DNA of 64,000 bases from an uncultured Eubacteriales bacterium (GCA_900550165.1 URQY01000002.1:32810-96809); one strand, 5' to 3'; positions 1-9,397 are shown, numbered from the stretch's first letter. Translations and numbers: made by a program. Notes: a model not told the origin generated them from the letters alone.

Positions 1-1494
1 GTAGGACTCGATGGCGACGTTGCGGTAAACAGCGAAGACGGTGGCGAAGGCCTTGCGCAGGTCCTTGGAAGCCTCGCTGCCCGGCTCGCCGCCGACGTTC
101 ACGCAGGCAGAGCTGATGCCGAGGTAGCCGTAGCCGAGGTTATCGACGGTATCGGTCGTGATCTTATCGCCGTCCAGCTCGCCGCCGTTGGCCTTGGTGA
201 TGGCGTCAACGGTGTCGTTGGAGAAGGAGGGGTCGGCAATGTCGATGGTGCCGGTGATGACGCCGTTGAGCTTGTCGTCATCGCTCAGGCACTGCTGGAA
301 GTTGAGGTACTTGGTCTTGGGCGCGCCGAGATAGTAGCTGTCGTTGGCCTCGAAGTAGACAACGCCGTCCTCGAACTTGAGGAACTTATAGGGGCCGGCG
401 CCCATGGGCTGGGTGGTCTTGGCGCGGACGGAGCTCAGATCGCCCTTGGTGAAGCCGAAGCTGTTGTTGTCGTAGTCATAGAGGGAGGGATCGCCGTAGT
501 AGTGCATCGGGGCGATGGTCACGCCGAGCTGATAGATGGCGGTCGCGTCGACCTTGTCGAGGGTGACGGTCATGCTGTAGTCGCCGGTCTTCTTGATGCC
601 GGAGATGTTGGCGGCGGACTCGCCGGTCTTGACGCCGGTGGTGGGATAGTCGTTGTAGACGTCCTCATCCATCAGATCGACCAGCTTGTCGGAGTTGCCG
701 ACTTCCTTTTCCATAGCGGAGAAGGACCAGGCGTACTGGTTGCCGATCTCCATGGCGAACTCCTCCACGGTGGTGGATTCACCGGAGAAGCCCCAGGCGG
801 CACCGGCGGCAGCGACGTCGCCCTCAGCGGCGGCACCGGCCTCAACGCAGGCGTCAACAATGCCCTGGGCGAAGGGAACGAGACCCTTGTCGAAGTTATC
901 CCAGAACTTGGTCTGCTGCTCTTCGGTCCAGTAGGTGAAGTCGGTGTTGTCGCGGCCGGCCGCGGCGAGCGCCTTGGACAGCGTGGTCATACCGGAGCGG
1001 TAGGCCTCCATACCCTGAATGGGCACGGCATACAGCGTGGAGTTGCCGTCATAGGTGGGGTCGCAGAGGACGTACATGGAGAAGATGACGTCGTCGATGG
1101 TCATCTTTTCGCCGTCGGAGAAGGTGATGTCCTCGCGCAGCTTGAAGTTGTAGTCGACGGTGCCGTCAGCGTTCTCAACGATCTCGCAGTTGGCGGGGCC
1201 ATAGTAAGTATAGTCGGTACCGTTGTAGCTGTAGGTCTCGCCCTCGATGCCGTTCATGATCATTTCACCCTGACGGCCATTGTTCAGCAGGGCGACAGAG
1301 GTCATGAGCCAGACATCCTGGTCATACTCGGTCTCAGAGAAGAAGGGGGAGAACTTTTCGTTGAACGGGGCATAGCCGACGACCAACGGCGTGGTTTCGT
1401 CCTTCGTCTGATCGCCCGTATTCTTGTCGCCGCAGCCGGCGAGAAGACCGAGGCACATGACCAGAGAAAGGATCAGTGCAAGTGCTCTTTTCAT
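1..1494 (-). CDS. OppA-like peptide/solute-binding lipoprotein (partial)
   Basis: This is an extracellular substrate-binding lipoprotein of the family-5 (OppA/DppA-like, SBP_bac_5) ABC importers. The frame is open from an ATG at 1494 to the window edge, giving 498 codons with the C-terminus missing. Residues 1-21 form a lipoprotein signal (basic start, hydrophobic core, lipobox LAGC with Cys21), followed by an acidic, Gln/Thr-rich linker. The segment LREDITFSDGEKMTIDDV is typical of the family. The permease and ATPase genes must lie beyond position 1 if they are linked. The ligand cannot be read from the sequence; oligopeptides are the commonest family substrate. Confidence 0.9.
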   Translation of the reverse strand, partial: MKRALALILSLVMCLGLLAGCGDKNTGDQTKDETTPLVVGYAPFNEKFSPFFSETEYDQDVWLMTSVALLNNGRQGEMIMNGIEGETYSYNGTDYTYYGPANCEIVENADGTVDYNFKLREDITFSDGEKMTIDDVIFSMYVLCDPTYDGNSTLYAVPIQGMEAYRSGMTTLSKALAAAGRDNTDFTYWTEEQQTKFWDNFDKGLVPFAQGIVDACVEAGAAAEGDVAAAGAAWGFSGESTTVEEFAMEIGNQYAWSFSAMEKEVGNSDKLVDLMDEDVYNDYPTTGVKTGESAANISGIKKTGDYSMTVTLDKVDATAIYQLGVTIAPMHYYGDPSLYDYDNNSFGFTKGDLSSVRAKTTQPMGAGPYKFLKFEDGVVYFEANDSYYLGAPKTKYLNFQQCLSDDDKLNGVITGTIDIADPSFSNDTVDAITKANGGELDGDKITTDTVDNLGYGYLGISSACVNVGGEPGSEASKDLRKAFATVFAVYRNVAIESY

Positions 1495-1525
1495 TGAATC
1501 TACTCCTTTTTATTATTTTGCTAAA

Positions 1526-1595
1526 ACGGGCCGTGGCCCGTGCAGCACAACACAGCGCCCGCGCGAGATCGCGCGGAAAAGGGCGTACGCCCTTT
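1526..1595. repeat. Three tandem perfect inverted repeats in the leader of the OppA-like gene
   Basis: Three short perfect palindromes follow one another: ACGGGCC-GT-GGCCCGT at 1526-1541, CCGCGCGA-GA-TCGCGCGG at 1559-1576, and AAAGGGCGT-ACGCCCTTT at 1578-1595. They lie between the predicted promoter and the start codon, so they would be transcribed as a run of hairpins. A role in mRNA stability is possible but not shown. Confidence 0.6.
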
Positions 1596-1638
1596 ATGGA
1601 CACCTGTACACGCAAAAACAGCGCACAGAATTTTTTCA

Positions 1639-1668
1639 ATTATAGCATGAAATACGCGGCGATGTACA
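1639..1668 (-). promoter_or_regulatory. Predicted extended -10 promoter of the OppA-like gene
   Basis: On the minus strand a TGC-TATAAT extended -10 (TATAAT at 1644-1639) is preceded by a weak TGTACA-like -35 with an 18-bp spacer. It would give a leader of about 140 nt carrying three hairpins. Confidence 0.5.
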
Positions 1669-1678
1669 GAGTAAAAAT

Positions 1679-2236
1679 TTACCGATCTTCACATTTTGGT
1701 ACTTTTGCCCAATTTTGCTCATTCAGCTCGCGCCGTATGGTCAGTGCGCAAATGAGAGACAGTACTTTTAACATAACAAAAAGTAAGGCGGAGAAAAGCT
1801 GCCCGCCGTGGCCGGACAGTGCAAGATAGAGCAGCTCGCACAAAATGCCGGCCGCGGCGAAGACGGCGGCGCACAGCGCGCGCCCCGGAAGGGCCGGGAC
1901 CGTGCGCTCGTAAACATATTCGCGCACGGCGCTCCAGTCGCGTCCGAGCTTGACGACGGCCCACACAACGCTGACCGCCGCGATCAGCTCGCCAAGAAAC
2001 GGCAGGATGACGTAAAAGCAGTTCTGCATCCCCGGTGCGGGGATGCTGCCGCTCAGAAGCGCCGCAAGGAGCAGCAGGGCCGTACAGCCCCAGAGCCTGC
2101 GCCGGCTTTTTTTCTGCGTGACGGGGTCCGACTGACAGGCATAGAGCGCGCCGTCGTAGATATATTCGCCTGCAAGGTTGGGGTGAAAATCGTTGAGATA
2201 CGAGTTTTCGCCGCGTTTTCCGCGTTTCTTTGCCAT
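1679..2236 (-). CDS. Hypothetical polytopic membrane protein
   Basis: A 185-residue protein of unknown function. A basic N-terminal tail of about 45 residues is followed by about four hydrophobic segments (approximately 50-66, 72-96, 116-136, 143-163) and a charged C-terminus. The ATG at 2236 overlaps the TGA of the upstream oligopeptidase as TGATG, which suggests translational coupling; a GTG one codon earlier is possible. It is the last gene of the MFS transporter / peptidase operon. No family was recognised. Confidence 0.6.
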   Translation of the reverse strand: MAKKRGKRGENSYLNDFHPNLAGEYIYDGALYACQSDPVTQKKSRRRLWGCTALLLLAALLSGSIPAPGMQNCFYVILPFLGELIAAVSVVWAVVKLGRDWSAVREYVYERTVPALPGRALCAAVFAAAGILCELLYLALSGHGGQLFSALLFVMLKVLSLICALTIRRELNEQNWAKVPKCEDR

Positions 2237-3939
2237 CACTCGATGCCCGTGAGGTCAAAGTCGTTGAGCGCCTTTTCCGCCTCGGCGCATACGCCGCGCA
2301 GACAGCTTTCGTCAAACGGGCTTTCGAGACCGGCGTTTTTGAGAAGGTCGGTGAACGTCCGGCTGCCGCCCTGCACGGTGTAGGCCATGTAGTGCTGCCA
2401 GGCGTTTTTCATATCCTTGCGGATCATCGCCCAGAATTCGAGCGCCACGGTCTGGGCAAGGCAGTAGTCGATGTAGTAGAAGGGGCTCGAGTAGATGTGG
2501 TGCTGGCGCTGCCAGCCCATGCCCTCGGAGTAGAAGGGGATCTCGCCGTCGAGCTTCATCCACGGCATATAGACGCCGAGCAGCTCCTTCCACACGGCGT
2601 GGCGCTCAGCGGGCGTCATCTCCGGCTTTTCGTAGACGATGTGCTGGAAATGGTCGACCATCGTGCCGTAGGGGATGAAGGTCAGCGCGCCGGAGAGGTG
2701 GCTGTAAAGGAACTTCTTGGCGTCGCCGCCGAAGAAGCCGTCCGCCCACGGCTCGGCGAAGAACTCCATCGACATCGAATGGACCTCGCAGGCCTCAAGG
2801 CTCGGCCAGATGTAGTCCACGGGGATGCGCTTGCGGTTCGTCCACGCTTCAAAGGCGTGACCGGCCTCGTGCGTCACGACCTCGACATCGTGCTGCGTGC
2901 CGTTGAAGTTTGCAAAGATGAAGGGGACCTCATAGTCCATGATGCTCGTGCAGTAGCCGCCCGCCTGCTTGCCCTCGGTGGAAAGCACGTCGAGCAGCTC
3001 ATTGTCGAGCATGGTCTTGAAGAATTCCTCCGTCTCGGGGGAGAGCTCACTGTAGAACTTCATGCCCTGGGCGAGGATATCATCCGGCGTGCCGACGGGA
3101 CGGGGGTTGCCGGAGCGGAACTCGAGCGCGTTGTCGGCAAAGCTCATGGGATAGCTCTTGCCGAGGCGCTTGGCCTGCTCGCGGTAGACCTTGTCGGCCA
3201 CAGGCACGAGATACTTCACGACCGCCGCGCGGAACTTCTCAACGTCTTCCTTCGTGTAGCAGTTGCGGCACATACGGTAGTAGCCGAGCGTGGTGTAGCC
3301 CTCGTAGCCGAGCTTTTTGCCCATCGCATCGCGCAGTTTCACGAGCTTGTCGTAGAGCTCGTCGAACTTTGCCTGATTGTCCTTGTACCACTGGCCCTCG
3401 GCTTTCCATGCGGCAAGACGCTTTTCATCGTCCGCGCAGGTCTTGAACGGGGAGAGCTGGGAGAGCGTGTAGACCTTGCCCTCAAAGGGGATCTGCGCCG
3501 AGGCGAGCAGCTTTTCATACTCCTGCGTCAGCTCGTTCTCCTGCTGCATCTCGGGGATGATCTCGGGAGAGAAGGTCTTGAGCGCGAGCTCTGCGTTGAC
3601 GAACATCAGATCGCCGAACTCCTCGGCAAATTCCGCGCGGAACGGGCTTTCGAGCATCGCCTTCGTCCACGCCTGATTGTACTCCTCCAGCTCGGGGAAG
3701 AAGCTGTTCCAGAACTTTTCCTCCGCATCGTAGAAGGTGTCGCGCGTGTCGATCGAGTGGCGGACGCTCGCAAGCGTCGAGGCGGTGGAGATGTGCTTGG
3801 CCTGCTCCTGCTGGGCGAGAAAGACCTCGCGGGCCGCCTCGTAGCTCTTGGCGGATTTGAGCTGCTCGGTCAGCTCCCTGAGGTGCTGCTTGGCTTTCTC
3901 GGGATCGGGACGGGTGTAGGTCATTTCGGAAAATTTCAT
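2236..3939 (-). CDS. pepF: M3 family oligoendopeptidase (PepF-like)
   Basis: A cytosolic zinc metallopeptidase of family M3 that cleaves short peptides. The 567-residue length is normal for clostridial M3 oligoendopeptidases. The zinc motif HEAGH is at residues 357-361, inside the expected VVTHEAGHAFEAW context. There is no signal peptide. It lies 40 bp downstream of an MFS transporter gene and is coupled to a small membrane-protein gene. The exact substrate range is not readable. Confidence 0.93.
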   Translation of the reverse strand: MKFSEMTYTRPDPEKAKQHLRELTEQLKSAKSYEAAREVFLAQQEQAKHISTASTLASVRHSIDTRDTFYDAEEKFWNSFFPELEEYNQAWTKAMLESPFRAEFAEEFGDLMFVNAELALKTFSPEIIPEMQQENELTQEYEKLLASAQIPFEGKVYTLSQLSPFKTCADDEKRLAAWKAEGQWYKDNQAKFDELYDKLVKLRDAMGKKLGYEGYTTLGYYRMCRNCYTKEDVEKFRAAVVKYLVPVADKVYREQAKRLGKSYPMSFADNALEFRSGNPRPVGTPDDILAQGMKFYSELSPETEEFFKTMLDNELLDVLSTEGKQAGGYCTSIMDYEVPFIFANFNGTQHDVEVVTHEAGHAFEAWTNRKRIPVDYIWPSLEACEVHSMSMEFFAEPWADGFFGGDAKKFLYSHLSGALTFIPYGTMVDHFQHIVYEKPEMTPAERHAVWKELLGVYMPWMKLDGEIPFYSEGMGWQRQHHIYSSPFYYIDYCLAQTVALEFWAMIRKDMKNAWQHYMAYTVQGGSRTFTDLLKNAGLESPFDESCLRGVCAEAEKALNDFDLTGIE

Positions 3940-3979
3940 GTTGTTTCCTCCATCAAATTTTTATTGCTGTGATCGGGCG

Positions 3980-5257
3980 TTACTGCTGGCGGTTGTAAAT
4001 GGCGGAGACGGCCTTGCGTCCGCCGCCGATGACAACGACCGCCGCTGCCGCGGTGACGAGCATGAAGCCCGTCAGCACGCCGCGTGCGGGGAGAAAAGCC
4101 GTCAGCGCGCCCGCGATCAGGTTGCCTGCAAAGCTGCCGACGGTGTTGAGCATATTGAACGCGCCATTGAAGCGGCCCTTTTTCTCATCGGGCACGTAGC
4201 TCTGCGTGGCGGAGATGCGGATGGTGTAGCTTGTCACGCCCAGAATGCCCGTGAGGAAGCACGAGGCCATCATCACCGGCAGCGGGCAGTAAAGGTAAAA
4301 GCCCTCACACAGCGAGATGATGACGTAGACCGTGAGCGCGATGGAATACTTCTTCTGCACGGGGAGACTCATCTTATAGTGGATGCCGCCGCCGATGGCG
4401 CGGCCAAAGATCGCCATGCCCCAGACGAGCATATAGATGTATTCGCCGTTTTCAAAGGTCGATTTGAAATACGGCAGCGTGATGACGCTTGATGCGCCGT
4501 TGGCAAGCGAGCTGACCGCAAAGTAGATCGCAACGCAGAGAAGCCCCTTCTCGCTCAGAAGGTAGCGGAAGCCCTCCTTGATGTCGTGCAGCAGGCGGCG
4601 GCCGGAGGCACATTCTTGCTCCTGCGCGAGCGCGGCGCGCTGCTTTTCGATGTAGTGCTCCTCGGCGCGGATCTGCGTCTCGGCAGAGGCGGCGAGGAAG
4701 AAGCACAGCGCGTTGATGCCGAGCAGCGTCGCGATGCCGAAGAGATTGTAGAAATACGTCGCGATCGGGATGATGAGCGCCGAGAGCGTTTCGAGCACGC
4801 TTGCAATGGAATAGGCCTTGGAGTAGTTGCCCTCGGAGATCAGCAGCGGGTAGAAGCTGTCGTAGGCGACATAGTAAACGCTGTTGATCGAGCCGATGAT
4901 GAAGCAGAACACCGCGAGCATCGGGAAGCTGAACCATCCCCTGCTCAAAATCAGCGCGGCGATCAGATAGACACCCGAGGAAAGAAAGTCCAGCGTGTAG
5001 ATGGTCTTTTTGCGCGAAAAGCGGTCGAGGATCGCGCCGGAGAAGATTGGCATGACGATCTGCGGCAGGGTAAAGGTCGCAATATAAATGGCATAGAGCA
5101 GGTTGGAGCCCGTGTAGTCGAGCACGAGCAGGCTCAGGGCAAAGCCGGACATCGAATTGCCCAGCATCGAGATCACGCTGCCGAGCGTGATGATGGTAAA
5201 ATCCCGCGTCCAGAGCTTGGCGGCCGGCTGCGGCGCGGGAGAAGAAGCGTTGTTCAT
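3980..5257 (-). CDS. MFS transporter
   Basis: A 425-residue major facilitator superfamily permease with about twelve membrane segments. The cytoplasmic loop DRFSRKKT after the third segment is the usual MFS loop 2-3 motif. A hydrophilic central loop (about residues 195-225) separates the two halves. The layout resembles the MFS_3 drug/enterobactin-exporter type, but the substrate is unknown. The start is fixed by a strong ribosome site (AAGGAGGT, plus-strand 5269-5276) about 11 bases before the ATG. It is the first gene of a minus-strand operon with pepF. Confidence 0.85.
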   Translation of the reverse strand: MNNASSPAPQPAAKLWTRDFTIITLGSVISMLGNSMSGFALSLLVLDYTGSNLLYAIYIATFTLPQIVMPIFSGAILDRFSRKKTIYTLDFLSSGVYLIAALILSRGWFSFPMLAVFCFIIGSINSVYYVAYDSFYPLLISEGNYSKAYSIASVLETLSALIIPIATYFYNLFGIATLLGINALCFFLAASAETQIRAEEHYIEKQRAALAQEQECASGRRLLHDIKEGFRYLLSEKGLLCVAIYFAVSSLANGASSVITLPYFKSTFENGEYIYMLVWGMAIFGRAIGGGIHYKMSLPVQKKYSIALTVYVIISLCEGFYLYCPLPVMMASCFLTGILGVTSYTIRISATQSYVPDEKKGRFNGAFNMLNTVGSFAGNLIAGALTAFLPARGVLTGFMLVTAAAAVVVIGGGRKAVSAIYNRQQ

Positions 5258-5376
5258 AAAGGGGAAAGACCTCCTTCAAAATAGGGGGACGGGCGGCACC
5301 GGGGCGGCAGGGCGCGCCGGAGAGAAGCGTAATGCTTGCCCCGCGCAGCGCGGGAGCGACGGCGAGGCGTATGCTG

Positions 5377-5405
5377 ATTATAAGTCCTGCGCGGAAAATA
5401 AGCAA
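5377..5405 (-). promoter_or_regulatory. Predicted sigma-A promoter of the MFS-pepF operon
   Basis: Minus strand TTGCTT (5405-5400), 17-bp spacer, TATAAT (5382-5377). Its leader contains a perfect hairpin CCCGCGC-A-GCGCGGG at 5340-5354. Confidence 0.65.
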
Positions 5406-5476
5406 CAAAAAATCCGGCTGCGTTGAAAAAATGCGGGAAAACGACCGTTTTTGTGCAAGCGTGGTAAAGTGCCGCC

Positions 5477-5505
5477 TTGCGGGGAAATGCCCTCTGTGTT
5501 ATACT
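5477..5505 (+). promoter_or_regulatory. Predicted sigma-A promoter of the M18 aminopeptidase gene
   Basis: TTGCGG (5477-5482), 17-bp spacer, TATACT (5500-5505), 38 bp before the start codon. It is divergent from the MFS promoter. Confidence 0.65.
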
Positions 5506-5543
5506 GTCAGGCATAAGATCAAGAGATTGCGGAGGAAGACACC

Positions 5544-6815
5544 ATGGACCCTACACCGGCAAGAGAACTGCTGCATTTTATCAAAAACAGCCCCACCTGC
5601 TACCATGTGACCGAGAACATTCGAGGGAAGCTTCTCAAGAACGGCTACACCGAGCTTTCCGAGCGTGAGAGATGGACGCTTGCGCCGGGCAAACGCTATT
5701 TTGTCCGTCGCAACGGCTCGAGCACCATCGCCTTCCGCGTGCCGGAGACGCTTACGGGCGGCTTTGCGATGGCGGCGGCACATTCCGATTCGCCGACCTT
5801 CCGCTTAAAGGAGCGTCCCGACCGCCGCGATGCGCATTATGTCCGGCTCTCGACCGAAAAATACGGCGGGATGCTGATGTCCACATGGTTCGACCGTCCG
5901 CTCTCCGTCGCGGGGCGCGTCTTCGTGCGCGAAAACAGCGAGATCGCGGAAAGGCTTGTGAACGTCGAGCGTGACCTGCTCGTGATCCCGAGTGTTGCCA
6001 TCCACATGAACCGCACGGCCAACGACGGCATGAAGTACATGGCGAATGTCGACACGCTGCCGCTGCTCGGCGGCAAAGAGAGCGGCGGCATCCTGCCTAT
6101 CGTTGCTAAGGCTGCGGGCGTTGCGGAGAGCGACATCCTCGGCAGCGACCTCTTCCTCTATTGCCGCGGCGAGGGGACGCTGCTCGGCGAGAATGAGGAA
6201 TACATCCTCTCGCCCAAGCTCGATGACCTGGAGTGCGCCTGCGGCTGCCTTGAGGGTCTGCTCAATGCAAAAGAGAGCGAGAACATCGCCGTCTGCTGCA
6301 TTTTTGACAATGAAGAGGTCGGCTCTGCGACCAAGCAGGGCGCGGGCTCTACCTTCCTGCGCGATACGCTGCGCCGCATTGCCCTCTGCCTTGGCAAGGA
6401 CGAGCAGGACCTCCAGATGATGCTCGCGCGCAGCTTCCTCGTTTCGGCGGACAATGCGCACGCCCAGCACCCCAACCACGGCGAGTACGCCGACCCCGAC
6501 AACTGCCCCTACATGAACGAGGGCGTCGTCATCAAGTTCAACGCAAACCAGCGCTACGCAACCGACGGCCGCTCCTGCGCCGTCTTCCGCAGCGTGTGCG
6601 AGCGCGCAGGCGTTCCCACGCAGGTCATGTCCAACCGCTCCGACCTGCCCGGCGGCTCGACGCTCGGCTCCATCGCCGATACGCTCGTGCCGGTGAGCAC
6701 CGTGGACATTGGCCTTCCCCAGCTTGCGATGCATTCTTCGTGGGAGACTGCCGGCGTGCGGGACTATGAATCCCTCATCCGCGCGATGACGGAGTATTAC
6801 GGCAGTACACTGTGA
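5544..6815 (+). CDS. apeB: M18 family aspartyl-type aminopeptidase
   Basis: A cytosolic dinuclear-zinc aminopeptidase of family M18 that removes N-terminal (often acidic) residues from peptides. The 423-residue length is typical. Diagnostic blocks are AAHSDSP near residue 78, WFDRPLSVAGR near residue 115 and FDNEEVGSATKQGAGS near residue 255, which carry metal ligands and the catalytic glutamate. The start is supported by GGAGGA about 8 bases upstream. A separate promoter precedes the downstream deoC, so it is probably monocistronic. Confidence 0.93.
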   Translation: MDPTPARELLHFIKNSPTCYHVTENIRGKLLKNGYTELSERERWTLAPGKRYFVRRNGSSTIAFRVPETLTGGFAMAAAHSDSPTFRLKERPDRRDAHYVRLSTEKYGGMLMSTWFDRPLSVAGRVFVRENSEIAERLVNVERDLLVIPSVAIHMNRTANDGMKYMANVDTLPLLGGKESGGILPIVAKAAGVAESDILGSDLFLYCRGEGTLLGENEEYILSPKLDDLECACGCLEGLLNAKESENIAVCCIFDNEEVGSATKQGAGSTFLRDTLRRIALCLGKDEQDLQMMLARSFLVSADNAHAQHPNHGEYADPDNCPYMNEGVVIKFNANQRYATDGRSCAVFRSVCERAGVPTQVMSNRSDLPGGSTLGSIADTLVPVSTVDIGLPQLAMHSSWETAGVRDYESLIRAMTEYYGSTL

Positions 6816-6835
6816 AGGAGCTTTGCATCGCGCCG

Positions 6836-6864
6836 TGGACAAAACGGCGGATGCGTGCTAAAAT
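6836..6864 (+). promoter_or_regulatory. Predicted promoter of deoC
   Basis: TGGACA (6836-6841), 17-bp spacer ending in TGC (extended -10), TAAAAT (6859-6864); leader of about 50 nt. Confidence 0.55.
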
Positions 6865-6919
6865 AAACTGATTTTTCGCATACGATATGCTTTCAAACAT
6901 AGAAAGGAAGAAGAGAAAC

Positions 6920-7609
6920 ATGGACGTTAAGGAAATTCTCAAGCACGTGGACCATACCCTCCTCAAGCAGACCGCGACCTGGGAGGACATCAGGGAGATC
7001 TGCGATGACGGCATCAAGTACGGCTGCGCGAGCGTCTGCATCCCGCAGACCTTTGTGAACCACGCTGCGCACTATGTTGCCGAGCAGCAGCACTTCGGCT
7101 TCGGCCAGCTGCCCATCTGCACCGTCATCGGCTTTCCCAACGGCTATACGCCCAGCGGCATCAAGTGCATGGAGGCAGAGTCCGCCATCGCCGACGGCGC
7201 GACCGAGATCGACATGGTCATCAACCTCGGCTGGGTCAAGGAAGGCCAGTACGATAAAATTCTTCAGGAGATCAACTCCGTGAAGATCTCCTGCCACGGC
7301 AACATTTTGAAGGTCATCATCGAGACCTGCCTTCTCACCGATGAGGAGAAGATCAGGCTCTGCGAGGTCGTCTCTGCCTCTCATGCCGACTACATCAAGA
7401 CCTCCACGGGCTTTGCCGGCGGCGGCGCGACCCGCGAGGACGTTGCCCTCATGGTGAAGCACATGACGGGCGGCAAGAAGGTCAAGGCCGCCGGCGGCAT
7501 CGGCAGCTTACAGGATGCCGAGGACTTCCTGAACCTCGGCGCCGACCGTCTCGGCACGTCCCGCATCGTCAAGGCGGTGAAGGAACTCGAGGCCAAGGGC
7601 CAATTCTGA
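6920..7609 (+). CDS. deoC: Deoxyribose-phosphate aldolase
   Basis: Cleaves 2-deoxyribose-5-phosphate to glyceraldehyde-3-phosphate and acetaldehyde in deoxynucleoside catabolism. It has 229 residues, a typical size. The Schiff-base lysine is Lys160 in DYIKTSTGF; the second active-site lysine is Lys189 in VKAAGG, and the acidic residue is in EIDMVIN (about 97-100). I chose the ATG at 6920, preceded by GAAAGGAAG, over an ATG at 6887 that would add an unconserved 11-residue tail. It is followed by deoD and a uridine-kinase-like gene, forming a nucleoside-salvage operon. Confidence 0.96.
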   Translation: MDVKEILKHVDHTLLKQTATWEDIREICDDGIKYGCASVCIPQTFVNHAAHYVAEQQHFGFGQLPICTVIGFPNGYTPSGIKCMEAESAIADGATEIDMVINLGWVKEGQYDKILQEINSVKISCHGNILKVIIETCLLTDEEKIRLCEVVSASHADYIKTSTGFAGGGATREDVALMVKHMTGGKKVKAAGGIGSLQDAEDFLNLGADRLGTSRIVKAVKELEAKGQF

Positions 7610-7628
7610 GAAAGAGGAGGGCTTTTCT

Positions 7629-8345
7629 ATGCCGACTCCGCACAACAGCGCCGTAAAAGGCGATTTTGCCAAGACTGTCCTGATGCCCGGCGACCCGCTG
7701 CGCGCAAAATTCATCGCCGAAACGTTTTTGGATGAGCCGAGACTCGTCAACAATGTCCGCGGCGTGCAGGGCTATACGGGGACTTACAAGGGCGTGCCCG
7801 TCAGCGTGATGGCCAGCGGCATGGGCATGCCGTCCATCGGCATCTATTCCTATGAACTCTTCACGCAGTACGATGTGGATAACATCATCCGCGTCGGCTC
7901 GGCGGGCGCCCTTCAGAAGGAGCTGAAGCTCGGCAGCATCGTTGCGGGCATGGGCGCCTGCACCAACTCAAATTACGCTGCGCAGTACGGCCTTGGCGGG
8001 ACGTTCGCCCCCATCGCGGACTTTGCGCTCCTCTCCGCCGCAGTGCAGTCGGCAAAGGAGCTGGGAATCGAGATGCCGGTCGGCAATCTCTACTCGTCCG
8101 ACACGTTTTACGATGCCTCCGCCTCCTCCCTCAAGTGGGCGGAGATGGGCGTGCTCGCCATCGAGATGGAGGCCGCCGCCCTCTACTGCAACGCCGCCTA
8201 TACGAAAAAGCGCGGCCTTGCCATCTGCTCCATTTCCGACAATATCGTCACCGGCGAGGAGCTCTCGCCCGAGCAGCGGCAGACGGGCTTCACCAATATG
8301 ATGAAGCTTGCGCTCGAAACGGCCGTAAAGATGGCCACGCTCTAA
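7629..8345 (+). CDS. deoD: Purine-nucleoside phosphorylase, DeoD type
   Basis: Phosphorolyses purine (deoxy)nucleosides to base and (deoxy)ribose-1-phosphate. It has 238 residues, the size of hexameric DeoD enzymes. The N-terminal block MPGDPLRAKFIAE, the phosphate-binding RVGSAGAL and the substrate-site EMEAAALY are all present. It lies 19 bp after deoC with a good ribosome site. Together with deoC it channels deoxynucleosides into glycolysis, in keeping with the nucleoside ABC transporter encoded downstream. Confidence 0.96.
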   Translation: MPTPHNSAVKGDFAKTVLMPGDPLRAKFIAETFLDEPRLVNNVRGVQGYTGTYKGVPVSVMASGMGMPSIGIYSYELFTQYDVDNIIRVGSAGALQKELKLGSIVAGMGACTNSNYAAQYGLGGTFAPIADFALLSAAVQSAKELGIEMPVGNLYSSDTFYDASASSLKWAEMGVLAIEMEAAALYCNAAYTKKRGLAICSISDNIVTGEELSPEQRQTGFTNMMKLALETAVKMATL

Positions 8346-8372
8346 ATCTGCGAAAAAAGGAGATGTCACGCC

Positions 8373-9299
8373 ATGCGTGTTATTGACATTGAAAATATTG
8401 TGACGAATATGCGGGACGATACCCGCTTTGTCCTGCGCTGCGAGGAGGTCTTCCACGACAAGATCAGCTCCGCCGCGGCGAGCATCCTGATGAATAAGCG
8501 CCAGAAGCCCATCGTCTGCCTGACGGGGCCGAGCGGCTCGGGCAAGACGACGACCGCCATGCGCCTGCGCGAATACCTCGAAAACCTCGGCGTGAAGGTG
8601 TGCATGCTCAGCATGGACAACTTCTTCCTGCCGCTCGATCAGCGCCCGCCCGAGGCGAGCGACTGGGAGTCGCCCTACTGCGTGAACCGCCAGTGGCTCA
8701 TCGACGATATCCACCGCCTGATGGACGGCGAGCTCGTCAAGCTGCCGGTCTACAACTTTAAGGACGGCATCGTCGGCGGCTACAAGCCCATGCAGGGCGA
8801 TAAGGATGCCATCATCATCGCCGAGGGCATCCATATGCTCAACCCCCTCATCTTTGATGAGCTCAAGGGCGAGGCCACGGGCGTTTACGTCGCCCCGCGC
8901 ACGCGCATCATCACCGAGAAGGACCGCATCGTTCGTCCCGAGCAGCTGCGCGTGGCGCGCCGCATGATCCGCGACTATCAGGGCCGCGGCCATTCCCTGC
9001 GCCAGACGGTCGAGCGCGCCGAGAGCGTCGATCGCGGCGAGCAGAACTACATCATGCCCAATAAGCCCAACGCGAGCATCCACATCGACACCTTCCACGA
9101 CTACGAGCCGTGCATCCTTGCGCGCTACCTCAAGGACATTCCGGAGTTCTACAGCCAGCTGGACGATACCTTTATCGCAGAGCACGGGCTGAGCGACCTC
9201 TTCGACGTTGTCAACTCCGTGCCGCCGCTTCGGACCGACTATGTGCCGCTCGATTCCATCGTGCGCGAGTTTGTCGGCGGCAGCTGCTTTGAGTATTAA
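8373..9299 (+). CDS. Uridine kinase-like P-loop kinase
   Basis: A 308-residue nucleoside-kinase-like protein of the uridine kinase / phosphoribulokinase superfamily. The P-loop GPSGSGKT is at residues 52-59, followed by MDNFF and an IIAEGIH block resembling the Udk nucleoside-binding segments. It is longer than Escherichia coli Udk (about 210 residues), with an extra 45-residue N-terminal part and a C-terminal extension, so the exact acceptor is uncertain. Its place directly after deoC-deoD supports a nucleoside-salvage role. Confidence 0.75.
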   Translation: MRVIDIENIVTNMRDDTRFVLRCEEVFHDKISSAAASILMNKRQKPIVCLTGPSGSGKTTTAMRLREYLENLGVKVCMLSMDNFFLPLDQRPPEASDWESPYCVNRQWLIDDIHRLMDGELVKLPVYNFKDGIVGGYKPMQGDKDAIIIAEGIHMLNPLIFDELKGEATGVYVAPRTRIITEKDRIVRPEQLRVARRMIRDYQGRGHSLRQTVERAESVDRGEQNYIMPNKPNASIHIDTFHDYEPCILARYLKDIPEFYSQLDDTFIAEHGLSDLFDVVNSVPPLRTDYVPLDSIVREFVGGSCFEY

Positions 9300-9397
9300 A
9301 TTGGCAAAATATGACAACAAAATGTAATTTTTCCTATGAATTATACGAAAGATAATCGAAATCCGGCGTTTTGACGCGAAAAAGGGAGGGAGAGCAA

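Noticed and set aside
2230..3972. Long open frame antisense to the oligopeptidase gene
   Set aside because: It mirrors a gene with a clear HEAGH motif; GC-rich codon bias keeps the opposite strand open. Its translation has no recognisable domain.
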